In this document: positions 1 through 6,676 of the stretch, one piece after another | Numbering within the stretch: the first letter of the stretch is position 1 | Layout of the letters: every line of letters begins with the position of its first letter | Assembly: GCA_902464635.1 (NCBI GenBank) | Contig: CABQKC010000027.1 | Location: forward strand, 1 to 22,432 | DNA: 22,432 nucleotides | From: an uncultured Caryophanales bacterium | GTDB taxonomy: Bacteria; Bacillota_I; Bacilli_A; RFN20; CAG-826 | Reading direction: 5' to 3' | Position numbers and translations under genes: made by a program | The notes under the pieces: generated by a model | Database searches by the model: none | What the model was told of the DNA's origin: nothing | What the model saw: the letters and a program-made list of their open reading frames with translations, nothing else

Positions 1-2
1 GG

Positions 3-155
3 AAAAAGATGCCAACTGAAGCCTATATTTATCCAACATTTGGTTCTCTATCTAGCGTTTTTACAAAGATAAAATCAGTGGTTGTATTGCTTTTTCCCTC
101 TTGCTGTGCGATAGTTTTCGAGTGTCGAAGAGACTTGAAGGGCAATATATGTTAA
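3..155 (+). CDS. Partial open frame entering from left edge (C-terminal end, unidentified)
   Basis: A frame open from the window edge (codons starting at base 3) runs about 50 codons to TAA at 153-155. It overlaps the ATG of the next gene (149) by 7 nt, as co-translated genes often do. The translation includes a proline-containing stretch (EAYIYPTFGSLSSVF) followed by a hydrophobic segment (VVVLLFPSCCAIVF) and a short basic tail, so it could be the last transmembrane helix of a membrane protein. A SipW-type signal peptidase tail was considered because of the charged-hydrophobic-charged ending, but there is no motif to support it. The codon mix resembles the neighbouring genes. It may also be a chance open frame. 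Confidence 0.35.
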   Translation, partial: KKMPTEAYIYPTFGSLSSVFTKIKSVVVLLFPSCCAIVFECRRDLKGNIC

Positions 156-1213
156 CTGGATTAGTAATGGCGGGAGGAAACGGAGAAAGGTTCTGGCCTC
201 TTTCTACTCCAAATAATCCAAAACAATTCCTTTCCATATTTGATGATTTGCCTTTAGTTAGGAAGGCTTACGATAGATTAAGAAAGATAATGGACCAAGA
301 TAAGATATTTGTCTCGGTCAATGAAATTCAACTTAAGCATTTAAAAGAAATAATCCCTGAATTGCATTCAGATAGGATAATTATTGAACCTGCAAGAAAA
401 GATACAGCCGCCGCAATTGGATATGGATGCATGGTTATATCCAAATATTTTGATAATCCATTAATCGCAGTAGTGGATTCTGATCATATCATTAAAGATG
501 AAGATGCTTTCTTAGATACTCTTAATTTAGCTTTTATGGAAGCAAATAAAGGGGCTATTGTTACCTTAGGACTAATCCCAAATAGGCCTGAAACCGCATA
601 TGGCTATATCCATTGCCCTAATTATAAGTTAGGCGTCCCTTTTATTTCGCTTGGATTTAAGGAAAAGCCAAACCTAGAAAAGGCTAAAGAATATTTTGCT
701 TCAAAAGAATATCTATGGAATTCAGGAATGTTCATCTTTGGATATGAAACATTGATGGATGCCTTCAAATCATATTCAAATGAACATTACCAAACCTTAT
801 TAGAACTTTCAACCTTAATAAAAAAGACTCCGGATTTGCGCTTATTGCATTCTAAAGTAAGTTCGGTTTTCTCTCATTTTGCATCAATTTCAATCGATTA
901 TGCAATTATGGAAAAAGCTAGCAACATTGTTGTAATTCCTTCTTCTTTTGGTTGGTACGATGTCGGATCATATTCTGCCTTTGACGAACTTTATCCAAAA
1001 GACGAAGATGGCAATATTGCAGTCAAGGCGAAATACTTCAGGGTTGATTCTAATAACAACATTATCATTTCAGAATCTAGAGATGTAGAAATAGGTCTAT
1101 TGGGCGTGAGTGATATGGTTATTGTCGCATCTAAGAAAAAGGTTCTTGTATGCTCTAAATCAAGGGTGCCTGATTTAAAATTATTGATGAAGAAAGTAAA
1201 CGAAGATAAATAA
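149..1213 (+). CDS. manC: Mannose-1-phosphate guanylyltransferase (GDP-mannose pyrophosphorylase)
   Basis: Cytoplasmic nucleotidyltransferase making GDP-mannose from mannose-1-phosphate and GTP. The N-terminal signature GLVMAGGNGERFWPLS (residues about 4-19) followed by NPKQF is the diagnostic nucleotide-binding loop of this family. Further family motifs are VVDSDHIIKD (metal-binding Asp near residue 110), the EKP motif, LWNSGMFIF, and FGWYDVGSYSA near residue 275. At about 354 residues it is the single-domain type without the C-terminal phosphomannose isomerase of bifunctional enzymes. The start at 149 is chosen over an in-frame ATG at 101 because homology begins there and GAAGGG at 137-142 is a suitable SD; the upstream 16 residues look non-native. 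The glycosyltransferase follows after 1 nt, so the two are almost certainly co-transcribed and GDP-mannose is the likely donor for it. Confidence 0.9.
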   Translation: MLTGLVMAGGNGERFWPLSTPNNPKQFLSIFDDLPLVRKAYDRLRKIMDQDKIFVSVNEIQLKHLKEIIPELHSDRIIIEPARKDTAAAIGYGCMVISKYFDNPLIAVVDSDHIIKDEDAFLDTLNLAFMEANKGAIVTLGLIPNRPETAYGYIHCPNYKLGVPFISLGFKEKPNLEKAKEYFASKEYLWNSGMFIFGYETLMDAFKSYSNEHYQTLLELSTLIKKTPDLRLLHSKVSSVFSHFASISIDYAIMEKASNIVVIPSSFGWYDVGSYSAFDELYPKDEDGNIAVKAKYFRVDSNNNIIISESRDVEIGLLGVSDMVIVASKKKVLVCSKSRVPDLKLLMKKVNEDK

Positions 1214-1214
1214 A

Positions 1215-2354
1215 ATGCCAAAATTACTTCATATTACAAAAAGATATCCTCCATATATAGGAGGGATTGAGACTGTTTGTTTTGATATGGCCAACACCTT
1301 AAAAGATAGATATGATCAAATGGTCTTGGCTTTTAATGATAAAGACGAAACTATTGATGAAATATATAAAGGGGTAAGGGTAGTACGCGCTAGTGTTTTT
1401 AAAGTAGTGGCAAGCCAACCTTTATCAAAAGATTATGGCAAATTATTAGATGATGCCTTTAGGAATTTTAAGCCCGATATCATCCATTTCGATTATCCTA
1501 ATCCATATGCAGCTGCCTTTTTATTAAAGGCCATGAAGAAATATAAATTCAAAGGGAAGTTCCTCTTGTTTTGGCACATGGATATAGTTAAGCAAAAGTT
1601 ATTACGTTCTCTTTTTGTCCCTCAGACAAAGGCCTTGTTAAAAAGGGCAGATTTAGTAATCGCGACTTCCCCGAATTATCTAAAAGACACCTCGTTCTTA
1701 CCAAAATATAAGGGACGTGTAGCGATTTTGCCTTTAAAAGTAGGGGATGATAGGCTTGAATTTACTTCTTCCCAAAAGGAATTATCTAACCAAATAAAAG
1801 AAAAATATAAGGGTAAGAAAATCATTTTCTTCTTTGGAAGGCATGTTAAATATAAGGGCTTAAGATATTTAATCGAATCAAATAAATATCTAAACCAAGA
1901 CGAAGTAGAAATTCTTATTGCAGGCAAGGGGAAACTTACTAATGAATTAAAAGAAGAAGCGGTCCCATATAAAAACATTGAATTCCTAGGTGTTATCAAA
2001 GATGAAGAGATAAATGCTTATTTAGATGCCTGTTATCTATTCGCATTCCCTTCGATTACTAGAAATGAGGCTTTTGGGATTTCTTTAGCAGAGGCACTTT
2101 ATTTTGGTAAACCTGCCCTTACTTTTACTATCAAGGGATCCGGAGTCAATTACGTTAATATAAATAATGAAACTGGATTAGAAGCACCTAATGAAGATGT
2201 TAAATCCTATGCTGACAATATTAATAAGTTGCTTCATGATGAAGCTTTATATAAAAAGCTATCTGAGGGGGCAAAAGAAAGAGCCCTAACTTTATTCTCT
2301 AAAGAACATTTCGTTAAGACCCTTGATGATATTTTTGATAAATTAGATTCTTAA
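1215..2354 (+). CDS. Glycosyltransferase family 4 (GT-B fold), probable mannosyltransferase
   Basis: 379-residue GT-B glycosyltransferase. The N-terminal half has the acceptor-side signature LLHITKRYPPYIGGIETVCFD (shown in part here; GGIE is the key turn), typical of GT4 family members. The C-terminal half has FFFGRHVKYKGLRYLIES (start of the donor domain, about residue 208) and NEAFGISLAEAL (about residue 277), the E-x7-E motif that contacts the nucleotide sugar. No signal peptide or membrane helix is seen, so it works in the cytoplasm or at the inner membrane face. It begins 1 nt after the guanylyltransferase stop and has no strong SD, which suggests translational coupling. The context makes GDP-mannose the likely donor and a glycolipid or cell-surface glycan the likely acceptor; this is inference. 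Confidence 0.85.
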   Translation: MPKLLHITKRYPPYIGGIETVCFDMANTLKDRYDQMVLAFNDKDETIDEIYKGVRVVRASVFKVVASQPLSKDYGKLLDDAFRNFKPDIIHFDYPNPYAAAFLLKAMKKYKFKGKFLLFWHMDIVKQKLLRSLFVPQTKALLKRADLVIATSPNYLKDTSFLPKYKGRVAILPLKVGDDRLEFTSSQKELSNQIKEKYKGKKIIFFFGRHVKYKGLRYLIESNKYLNQDEVEILIAGKGKLTNELKEEAVPYKNIEFLGVIKDEEINAYLDACYLFAFPSITRNEAFGISLAEALYFGKPALTFTIKGSGVNYVNINNETGLEAPNEDVKSYADNINKLLHDEALYKKLSEGAKERALTLFSKEHFVKTLDDIFDKLDS

Positions 2355-2359
2355 TATTT

Positions 2360-2398
2360 AAATTGGATTAGAGACCATTTAGGCTTTTTTTATTTTTT
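2360..2398 (+). terminator. Weak intrinsic terminator candidate
   Basis: Five bases after the glycosyltransferase stop, AAATTGG can pair with CCATTT (one bulged T), and a long T-rich run (GGCTTTTTTTATTTTTT) follows a few bases later. The stem is short and AT-rich, so the call rests mostly on position and the T-tract. Confidence 0.35.
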
Positions 2399-2411
2399 CT
2401 TCTAACAATTT

Positions 2412-2439
2412 TTGACATTAGTTAGTGTTTTGTTTTAAT
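2412..2439 (+). promoter_or_regulatory. Sigma-70-type promoter candidate
   Basis: TTGACA at 2412-2417, a 16-nt spacer and TTTAAT at 2434-2439. It faces the HAD hydrolase gene and would give a leader of about 40 nt without an SD. It may be an alternative to the promoter box directly next to the start codon. Confidence 0.45.
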
Positions 2440-2448
2440 TAATAAATA

Positions 2449-2487
2449 TGGACTGGATATTTCTTTAATTTATAATTTCCTATTGTT
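2449..2487 (+). promoter_or_regulatory. Near-leaderless promoter of the HAD hydrolase gene
   Basis: TGGACT (2449-2454, 4 of 6 to consensus), 16 nt, then a perfect TATAAT at 2471-2476. Only 11 nt (TTCCTATTGTT) separate the box from the ATG at 2488, so normal initiation about 7 nt downstream would give a leader of 3-5 nt. No purine-rich SD lies in between. Confidence 0.55.
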
Positions 2488-3141
2488 ATGGGATTAAAAG
2501 AACTAGTAGATAATAGCAAAGCAATTATATTCGACCTTGATGGCACTCTTATTGATTCGATGAATGTCTGGAGTGATATCGATAAGGAATTCTTTAAGAT
2601 GCATGATCTTCCTTTTGAAGAAGATTACCAAAAAGAAATAGGGCATAAGGGCTTAAAAGAAATCGCAGCCTATACAAAATCTAGATATAACCTAAAAGAA
2701 AGCGAAGATGAAATTGTTACTATTTGGCTTGATATGGCTAAAGAAGCATACGCTTATAAGATTTCTTTAAAAGAAGGGGTTAAGTCATTTTTAGATTATC
2801 TAAAATCAAATAATATAAAGATGGGTATCGCGACTTCTAATTCCTTGGAACTGACCGAATTGGTATTAAAGCATCATGATATTTATAAATATTTCTCTAA
2901 AGTCGTTACTGTTAACGAATTAAAGACAAATAAAGGTAGCCCAGATATCTATTTACACATTTCGGATAGCTTTGGATTAACTCCTAACGAATGCATTGTA
3001 TTCGAGGATTTATTAACTGGGATAAAAACTGCTAAAAAGGCTGGATATAAAGTAGTTGGAGTAAAAGAAAAAGCTTCTTTAGATAAAGAAAAAGAAATAA
3101 GGGAAATCACTGATTTATATATATCTAACTATAATCTTTGA
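2488..3141 (+). CDS. HAD-superfamily hydrolase (subfamily IA, beta-phosphoglucomutase-like phosphatase)
   Basis: 217-residue soluble HAD hydrolase. Motif I is DLDGTLIDS (residues about 16-24), with the nucleophile Asp and the acid/base Asp two residues later. A helical cap domain follows (about 25-95), then motif II in GIATSNS (about residue 112), motif III Lys in NKGSPDIYL (about 150), and motif IV VFEDLLTGIKTAKKAG (about 171). This is the full set for a phosphatase or phosphoglucomutase of the PGMB/YcjU type. The substrate cannot be read from sequence. The start has no SD and lies just after TATAAT. The gene ends in TGA at 3139-3141, where family length predicts an end, and this supports the standard code. 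Confidence 0.85.
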   Translation: MGLKELVDNSKAIIFDLDGTLIDSMNVWSDIDKEFFKMHDLPFEEDYQKEIGHKGLKEIAAYTKSRYNLKESEDEIVTIWLDMAKEAYAYKISLKEGVKSFLDYLKSNNIKMGIATSNSLELTELVLKHHDIYKYFSKVVTVNELKTNKGSPDIYLHISDSFGLTPNECIVFEDLLTGIKTAKKAGYKVVGVKEKASLDKEKEIREITDLYISNYNL

Positions 3142-3172
3142 TTTTTGTTTGTTTAGTTCTTGATAAGGGTTA

Positions 3173-3191
3173 TATTATCCCTATTGTTTTT
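3173..3191 (+). promoter_or_regulatory. Near-leaderless promoter box of the manganese exporter gene
   Basis: Overlapping TATATT/TATTAT at 3171-3178, then CCCTATTGTTTTT and ATGG at 3192. The element CCTATTGTT is identical to that before the HAD gene at 2488. No SD is present and no clear -35 was found. It starts 30 nt after the upstream stop. Confidence 0.4.
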
Positions 3192-3776
3192 ATGGATTGG
3201 CCAAATATCATTCTTACATCATTCTCAATGGCAATTGATGCTAGCGCGACTAACGCAGTCAATGCGATTAAAGAAGAACATATATCTATTTGGAAGCTAG
3301 TGTTATCTTCTTTTATATTCGCTTTCTTCCAATTTGTCATGCCTTTGATCGGCTATCTAATTGGATCTGGCTTTAGGCAATATATAGAAAATGCGATTCC
3401 TTATATCGGGTTTTCCTTGCTGCTTTTATTATCGATAAAGTGTTTTTATGATGCGATTAAAGAGACTATTCAATATAAAAGAAGCAATGGGGAATACCAA
3501 ATCGAACGTAAAAAGATTACCTTCCTAACCATTCTAGCAGAAGGGGTCGCGACTTCTATCGATGCCCTTTGCATTGGATTTGTCTATCTATTTTATCCAA
3601 TTAATGATGCCTTGATTGTATTTGCCTTAATTGGAATTACTACTTTTGTCCTTTCTTTATTATCTGGAATATTAGGCAAATATATAGCTAGGTTCCTTGA
3701 AAGATGGGCCAATTATATTTCTGGGGCCGTATTTTTAATTATTGGATTAAAGATTCTTATCGAAAGTTTACTTTAA
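3192..3776 (+). CDS. mntP: MntP-like manganese efflux membrane protein
   Basis: A 194-residue polytopic membrane protein with about six hydrophobic segments. It has the two repeated acidic motifs of the MntP family: SMAIDASATNAVNAI near the N-terminus (helix 1) and EGVATSIDALCIGF at about residue 120, where the membrane Asp residues are expected to handle Mn2+. A charged cytoplasmic loop (YKRSNGEYQIERKK) separates the two three-helix halves. The start at 3192 (MDWPNIILTSFS) fits the family length of about 190. A TTG at 3138 would add 18 residues without homology and overlap the previous stop. The likely role is export of excess Mn2+. With an almost absent 5' leader there is no room for the yybP-ykoY manganese riboswitch that precedes such genes elsewhere. 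Confidence 0.8.
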   Translation: MDWPNIILTSFSMAIDASATNAVNAIKEEHISIWKLVLSSFIFAFFQFVMPLIGYLIGSGFRQYIENAIPYIGFSLLLLLSIKCFYDAIKETIQYKRSNGEYQIERKKITFLTILAEGVATSIDALCIGFVYLFYPINDALIVFALIGITTFVLSLLSGILGKYIARFLERWANYISGAVFLIIGLKILIESLL

Positions 3777-3822
3777 TTACATTTTCCTTTGTTTTTATTA
3801 ATGAATTAGATTAACTAAAAGG

Positions 3823-3838
3823 TATAATTTCTTTGTCT
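3823..3838 (+). promoter_or_regulatory. Near-leaderless promoter box of the M18 aminopeptidase gene
   Basis: A perfect TATAAT at 3823-3828 is followed by 10 nt (TTCTTTGTCT) and ATGG at 3839. There is no SD in the gap. This is the third consecutive gene with this arrangement. A convincing -35 was not found. If translation instead starts at the next in-frame ATG (3851), the leader would be about 15 nt. Confidence 0.5.
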
Positions 3839-5128
3839 ATGGAAAAAATAATGGAAAATCTAAATCAAATCATATCCTTATTAAAGGAATCTAAATCCCA
3901 ATTTCATGTGGTTAATAATATTAAGGAAACCCTTCTTTCTAATGACTATAAGCAAATAAAAGAAGAAGATGAAATTACTTCTATAGGTAATTATTTCTAT
4001 ATTAGGGGAGGGTCATCTATAGTCGCCATAAATATAAATTCAATGGACCCATGTAGCAAAATAATTGCTGCACATACCGATTCCCCGACCTTTAAATTGA
4101 AACAAAATCCAAATGTAGTGGATGCTAAATTGAATAGGCTAAATGTTGAACCTTATGGAGGGGCGATTTATTATCCTTTCTTTGATAGACCTTTAGGAGT
4201 TGCAGGGAGAGCATTCTTTAAAAAAGATAACAAGGTTGAACAAACTCTAATTGATTTAGATGCTTCATTTATTATCCCTTCTTTAGCAATCCATATGGAT
4301 AGGAATGTAAATTCTTCTTTCTCTCCTAATCCCAAATCTGATTTGCTTCCTCTATATGGAATGGAAGAAGACATTGATATATCTACCTATATAAATAATA
4401 AATATAAGGATAATGGGGAACTTCTTTCCTACGACTTGTTCTTATATAACAAAGTCGAACCAACCTTAATTGGATTAAATAAGGAATTCCTTTCTTCTTC
4501 TAGACTAGATGATTTAGCTAGCGTCTATTCTTCTTTATTAGGATTAATTTCTTCTAAAGACAAGAAGGGATGCAACATTGCTATATATTTTGATTCAGAA
4601 GAAGTTGGATCATCTACTTTTAACGGGGCGGATTCTGATTTGCTTTCATTTGTTTTTGATAAGCTTTCTTCCTTCTATAAAGTAAGTAAGGTTAAATTGG
4701 CTAGAAATAGCTTCTGCATCAGTGCGGATAATGCCCACGCCATTCATCCAGCTCATGTCGATTTAACTGATAGAAGTAACCAAGTATATCTAAATAGAGG
4801 AGTGGCCATCAAATATAACGCTAATATGGCATATACTTCAGACGCCTATTCCTCTTCCTTTATAAAAGAGATGTTTAACAAAGCTAAATTAAATTACCAG
4901 GAATTCAGCAATAGAAGTGATTTAAGGGGTGGATCGACTCTAGGGAATATATCTTCTACCCAGATATCACTTCATACAGTAGATATAGGTATTCCTCAAC
5001 TAGCAATGCATTCTTGCTATGAAACTCTAGGGGTGAATGATTTACTAGATATGGTTAAATTAGCCTCTACTTTCTATTCTTCTATGTTTAATCTAGAAGA
5101 AGATGGATTTCAAATATTAGGAGAATAA
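3839..5128 (+). CDS. M18 family aminopeptidase (aspartyl aminopeptidase type)
   Basis: 429-residue cytosolic two-zinc aminopeptidase that removes N-terminal, usually acidic, residues from peptides. All metal and catalytic motifs of family M18 are seen: AAHTDSPTFKLK (metal His near 79), SSSRLDDLAS (bridging Asp near 224), DSEEVGSST (general base and metal Glu near 254-255), ISADNAHAIHP (Asp near 297) and MHSCYETLG (His near 391). Length is normal. ATG at 3839 is preferred to the TTG at 3833; ATG at 3851 (MENLNQIISLLKES) is a serious alternative because homology starts there. The uridine kinase-family gene follows 2 nt after the stop with its SD inside this gene's last codons, so the two form an operon for peptide and nucleoside recycling. 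Confidence 0.92.
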   Translation: MEKIMENLNQIISLLKESKSQFHVVNNIKETLLSNDYKQIKEEDEITSIGNYFYIRGGSSIVAININSMDPCSKIIAAHTDSPTFKLKQNPNVVDAKLNRLNVEPYGGAIYYPFFDRPLGVAGRAFFKKDNKVEQTLIDLDASFIIPSLAIHMDRNVNSSFSPNPKSDLLPLYGMEEDIDISTYINNKYKDNGELLSYDLFLYNKVEPTLIGLNKEFLSSSRLDDLASVYSSLLGLISSKDKKGCNIAIYFDSEEVGSSTFNGADSDLLSFVFDKLSSFYKVSKVKLARNSFCISADNAHAIHPAHVDLTDRSNQVYLNRGVAIKYNANMAYTSDAYSSSFIKEMFNKAKLNYQEFSNRSDLRGGSTLGNISSTQISLHTVDIGIPQLAMHSCYETLGVNDLLDMVKLASTFYSSMFNLEEDGFQILGE

Positions 5129-5130
5129 AG

Positions 5131-5820
5131 ATGTCTAGGATTGTTTTAGTAGGAGGTGGATCTAGCTCAGGGAAAAGCTATATCACCGAAGCTGTCATCA
5201 AAAATGTTGGCAAGGAAAATGTTACCCGCATGACCATGGATGATTATTATAAAGATCAATCCGACATGAAATTAGAAGATAGGTATAAGGTCAATTATGA
5301 CCATCCAAAGGCTTTTGATTTCCTTTTGATGAGAAAGCAAATCCAAGATCTAAAAAACGATAAGCCAATCGAAAAACCTATATATGACTTCGTTACTTTA
5401 ACTAGGACAAATAAGACCGAGACCATCTATCCAAATAAAGTCATAATTATTGAAGGAATCATGGCCTTGGTAGATAAAGATATCCGTAAATTAGGAGATA
5501 TAAAAGTATTTATCTCTGCTTCTGCTGAAAGAAGATTCTTACGTAGATTAATTAGGGATAAGAAGGAAAGAGGACGTAATTTCGAGAATATCGTTAAGCA
5601 ATATTTCGCCTCTGTCCAACCAATGTATGATGAAATTGTCGAGCCTTCATCAATGTATGCCGACTTAATCGTAAATAATGACGGGGTCGAAAACCTTTCT
5701 GTTGCAGTGCTTACTTCCTTAATCAAGGAAGAAATAGAATTAGCCAAGACCAAAAAAGAGCCAACCGCGATGAAAGAGGAATTTGATGAGGATTCCTTAT
5801 CATCCGCATTCTTAAAATAA
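5131..5820 (+). CDS. udk: Uridine kinase / phosphoribulokinase-family nucleoside kinase
   Basis: 229-residue P-loop kinase. Walker A is GGGSSSGKS (residues about 8-16). Next come MDDYYKDQSDM (substrate-side Asp), YDHPKAFDF (about 50), KPIYDF (nucleoside-binding), EGIMAL (Walker B region) and a lid RRLIRDKKERGRNFENIV (about 135). EPSSMYADLIV near the end is also typical of uridine/cytidine kinases. The reaction is ATP- or GTP-dependent phosphorylation of uridine or cytidine to the monophosphate. A good SD (AGGAGA, 5119-5124) lies in the end of the aminopeptidase gene. The C-terminal about 20 residues (acidic, DEDSLSSAFLK) extend beyond the usual kinase core. Substrate choice within the family is inferred. 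Confidence 0.85.
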   Translation: MSRIVLVGGGSSSGKSYITEAVIKNVGKENVTRMTMDDYYKDQSDMKLEDRYKVNYDHPKAFDFLLMRKQIQDLKNDKPIEKPIYDFVTLTRTNKTETIYPNKVIIIEGIMALVDKDIRKLGDIKVFISASAERRFLRRLIRDKKERGRNFENIVKQYFASVQPMYDEIVEPSSMYADLIVNNDGVENLSVAVLTSLIKEEIELAKTKKEPTAMKEEFDEDSLSSAFLK

Positions 5821-5824
5821 TTAT

Positions 5825-6676
5825 TTAGAATGTAGAAATATCAAATACCTCTCCCTGGAATTGTTCATAATCCCCATGGGTATAGGTATAGCTAGATTCA
5901 ACTCTTTGCCAGTTGACTCTTTTGCCTCCGCTATAAACATCATCTTGAGTTGCATGGGTGGCTTTAGAGATGACACTTTTTTCTAAAGTGATAGTTACTT
6001 CATGACTAATTTGCCTTGATTTAACATTGATTTCTTGAAAAGAAGTAATGCTATAGGAAAAGGAAAAAGTCCCAGTCATCGAATAAGAAGTAGGGAAATC
6101 ATATTCATAAGTAATTAAATCCGACCCCATGCTGTCTAATATGTATTTTAGATTTGCCTTTTGAGAATAGGCAAAGGAAATATTAAGCGCATCTTCTGCA
6201 TTATTTAATATATTGGGCGCAACATTTTTCGTTTTGCTTCCATCCTCATTTCTTACCAATTGATAGACGTTAGTACCTGATACAAAGCTCTGGCATTCAT
6301 ATTTGCTTGGGCTTTCTCCAACTAAAACGCTCCCCTTCCTGACTGTAATATCAGAAGCACCTTCCCTAGTATATCTAGTAGCGGTAAAAGTATCGTTTCC
6401 AGACATATCAGGGCTATCGCCTGCAGAAAAATTATAGTAATTATTCATTACGGCGTTTACTTGCTTTGTATGTCCTTTTATATCATCTAGATAAAGGATG
6501 AATTCTTCTATTTTTTCTTTATCTATTTCTTCTTGGGTTAATGTTGACGTAGTGGTTTGTTCGCTACTAGTGGTAGTTGATTCAACATTGCTAGATTTGC
6601 TAGAAGTTAGACTAGTTGTGGTCCCGCAAGAAAACAAGAATCCTAAAGAAATTATAAGTAAACTTGCTTTCTTCAT
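5825..6676 (-). CDS. Putative surface lipoprotein, unknown function
   Basis: 283 residues. Signal peptide with lipobox LFSC and Cys at residue 17, then a Ser/Thr-rich linker (to about residue 48) of the kind that spans the cell wall. The rest is a beta-rich domain with many aromatic and Thr residues (for example TATRYTREGASDITVRKG and YSMTGTFSFSYSITSF), ending VESSYTYTHGDYEQFQGE. No catalytic motif was found; the fold may be of the LppX/LolA-like curved-sheet type, which is speculation. Its ATG overlaps the stop of the upstream lipoprotein gene as TAATG, and GAGGA lies at good SD distance, so the two are an operon. Its stop lies only 4 nt from the stop of the convergent kinase gene, with no terminator between them. 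Confidence 0.75.
   Translation of the reverse strand: MKKASLLIISLGFLFSCGTTTSLTSSKSSNVESTTTSSEQTTTSTLTQEEIDKEKIEEFILYLDDIKGHTKQVNAVMNNYYNFSAGDSPDMSGNDTFTATRYTREGASDITVRKGSVLVGESPSKYECQSFVSGTNVYQLVRNEDGSKTKNVAPNILNNAEDALNISFAYSQKANLKYILDSMGSDLITYEYDFPTSYSMTGTFSFSYSITSFQEINVKSRQISHEVTITLEKSVISKATHATQDDVYSGGKRVNWQRVESSYTYTHGDYEQFQGEVFDISTF

Noticed and set aside
101..148. Upstream ATG extending the guanylyltransferase by 16 residues
   Set aside because: Homology begins at MLTGLVMAGG, an SD precedes the ATG at 149, and the extension is read in another frame by the possible upstream gene.
3139..3141. TGA read as Trp (code 4)
   Set aside because: Readthrough would add only a few residues to the HAD hydrolase before another stop, other genes use TGG for Trp, and the family ends here.
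3138..3191. TTG start for the manganese exporter
   Set aside because: It overlaps the previous stop, adds 18 residues beyond family length, and lies upstream of the promoter box.
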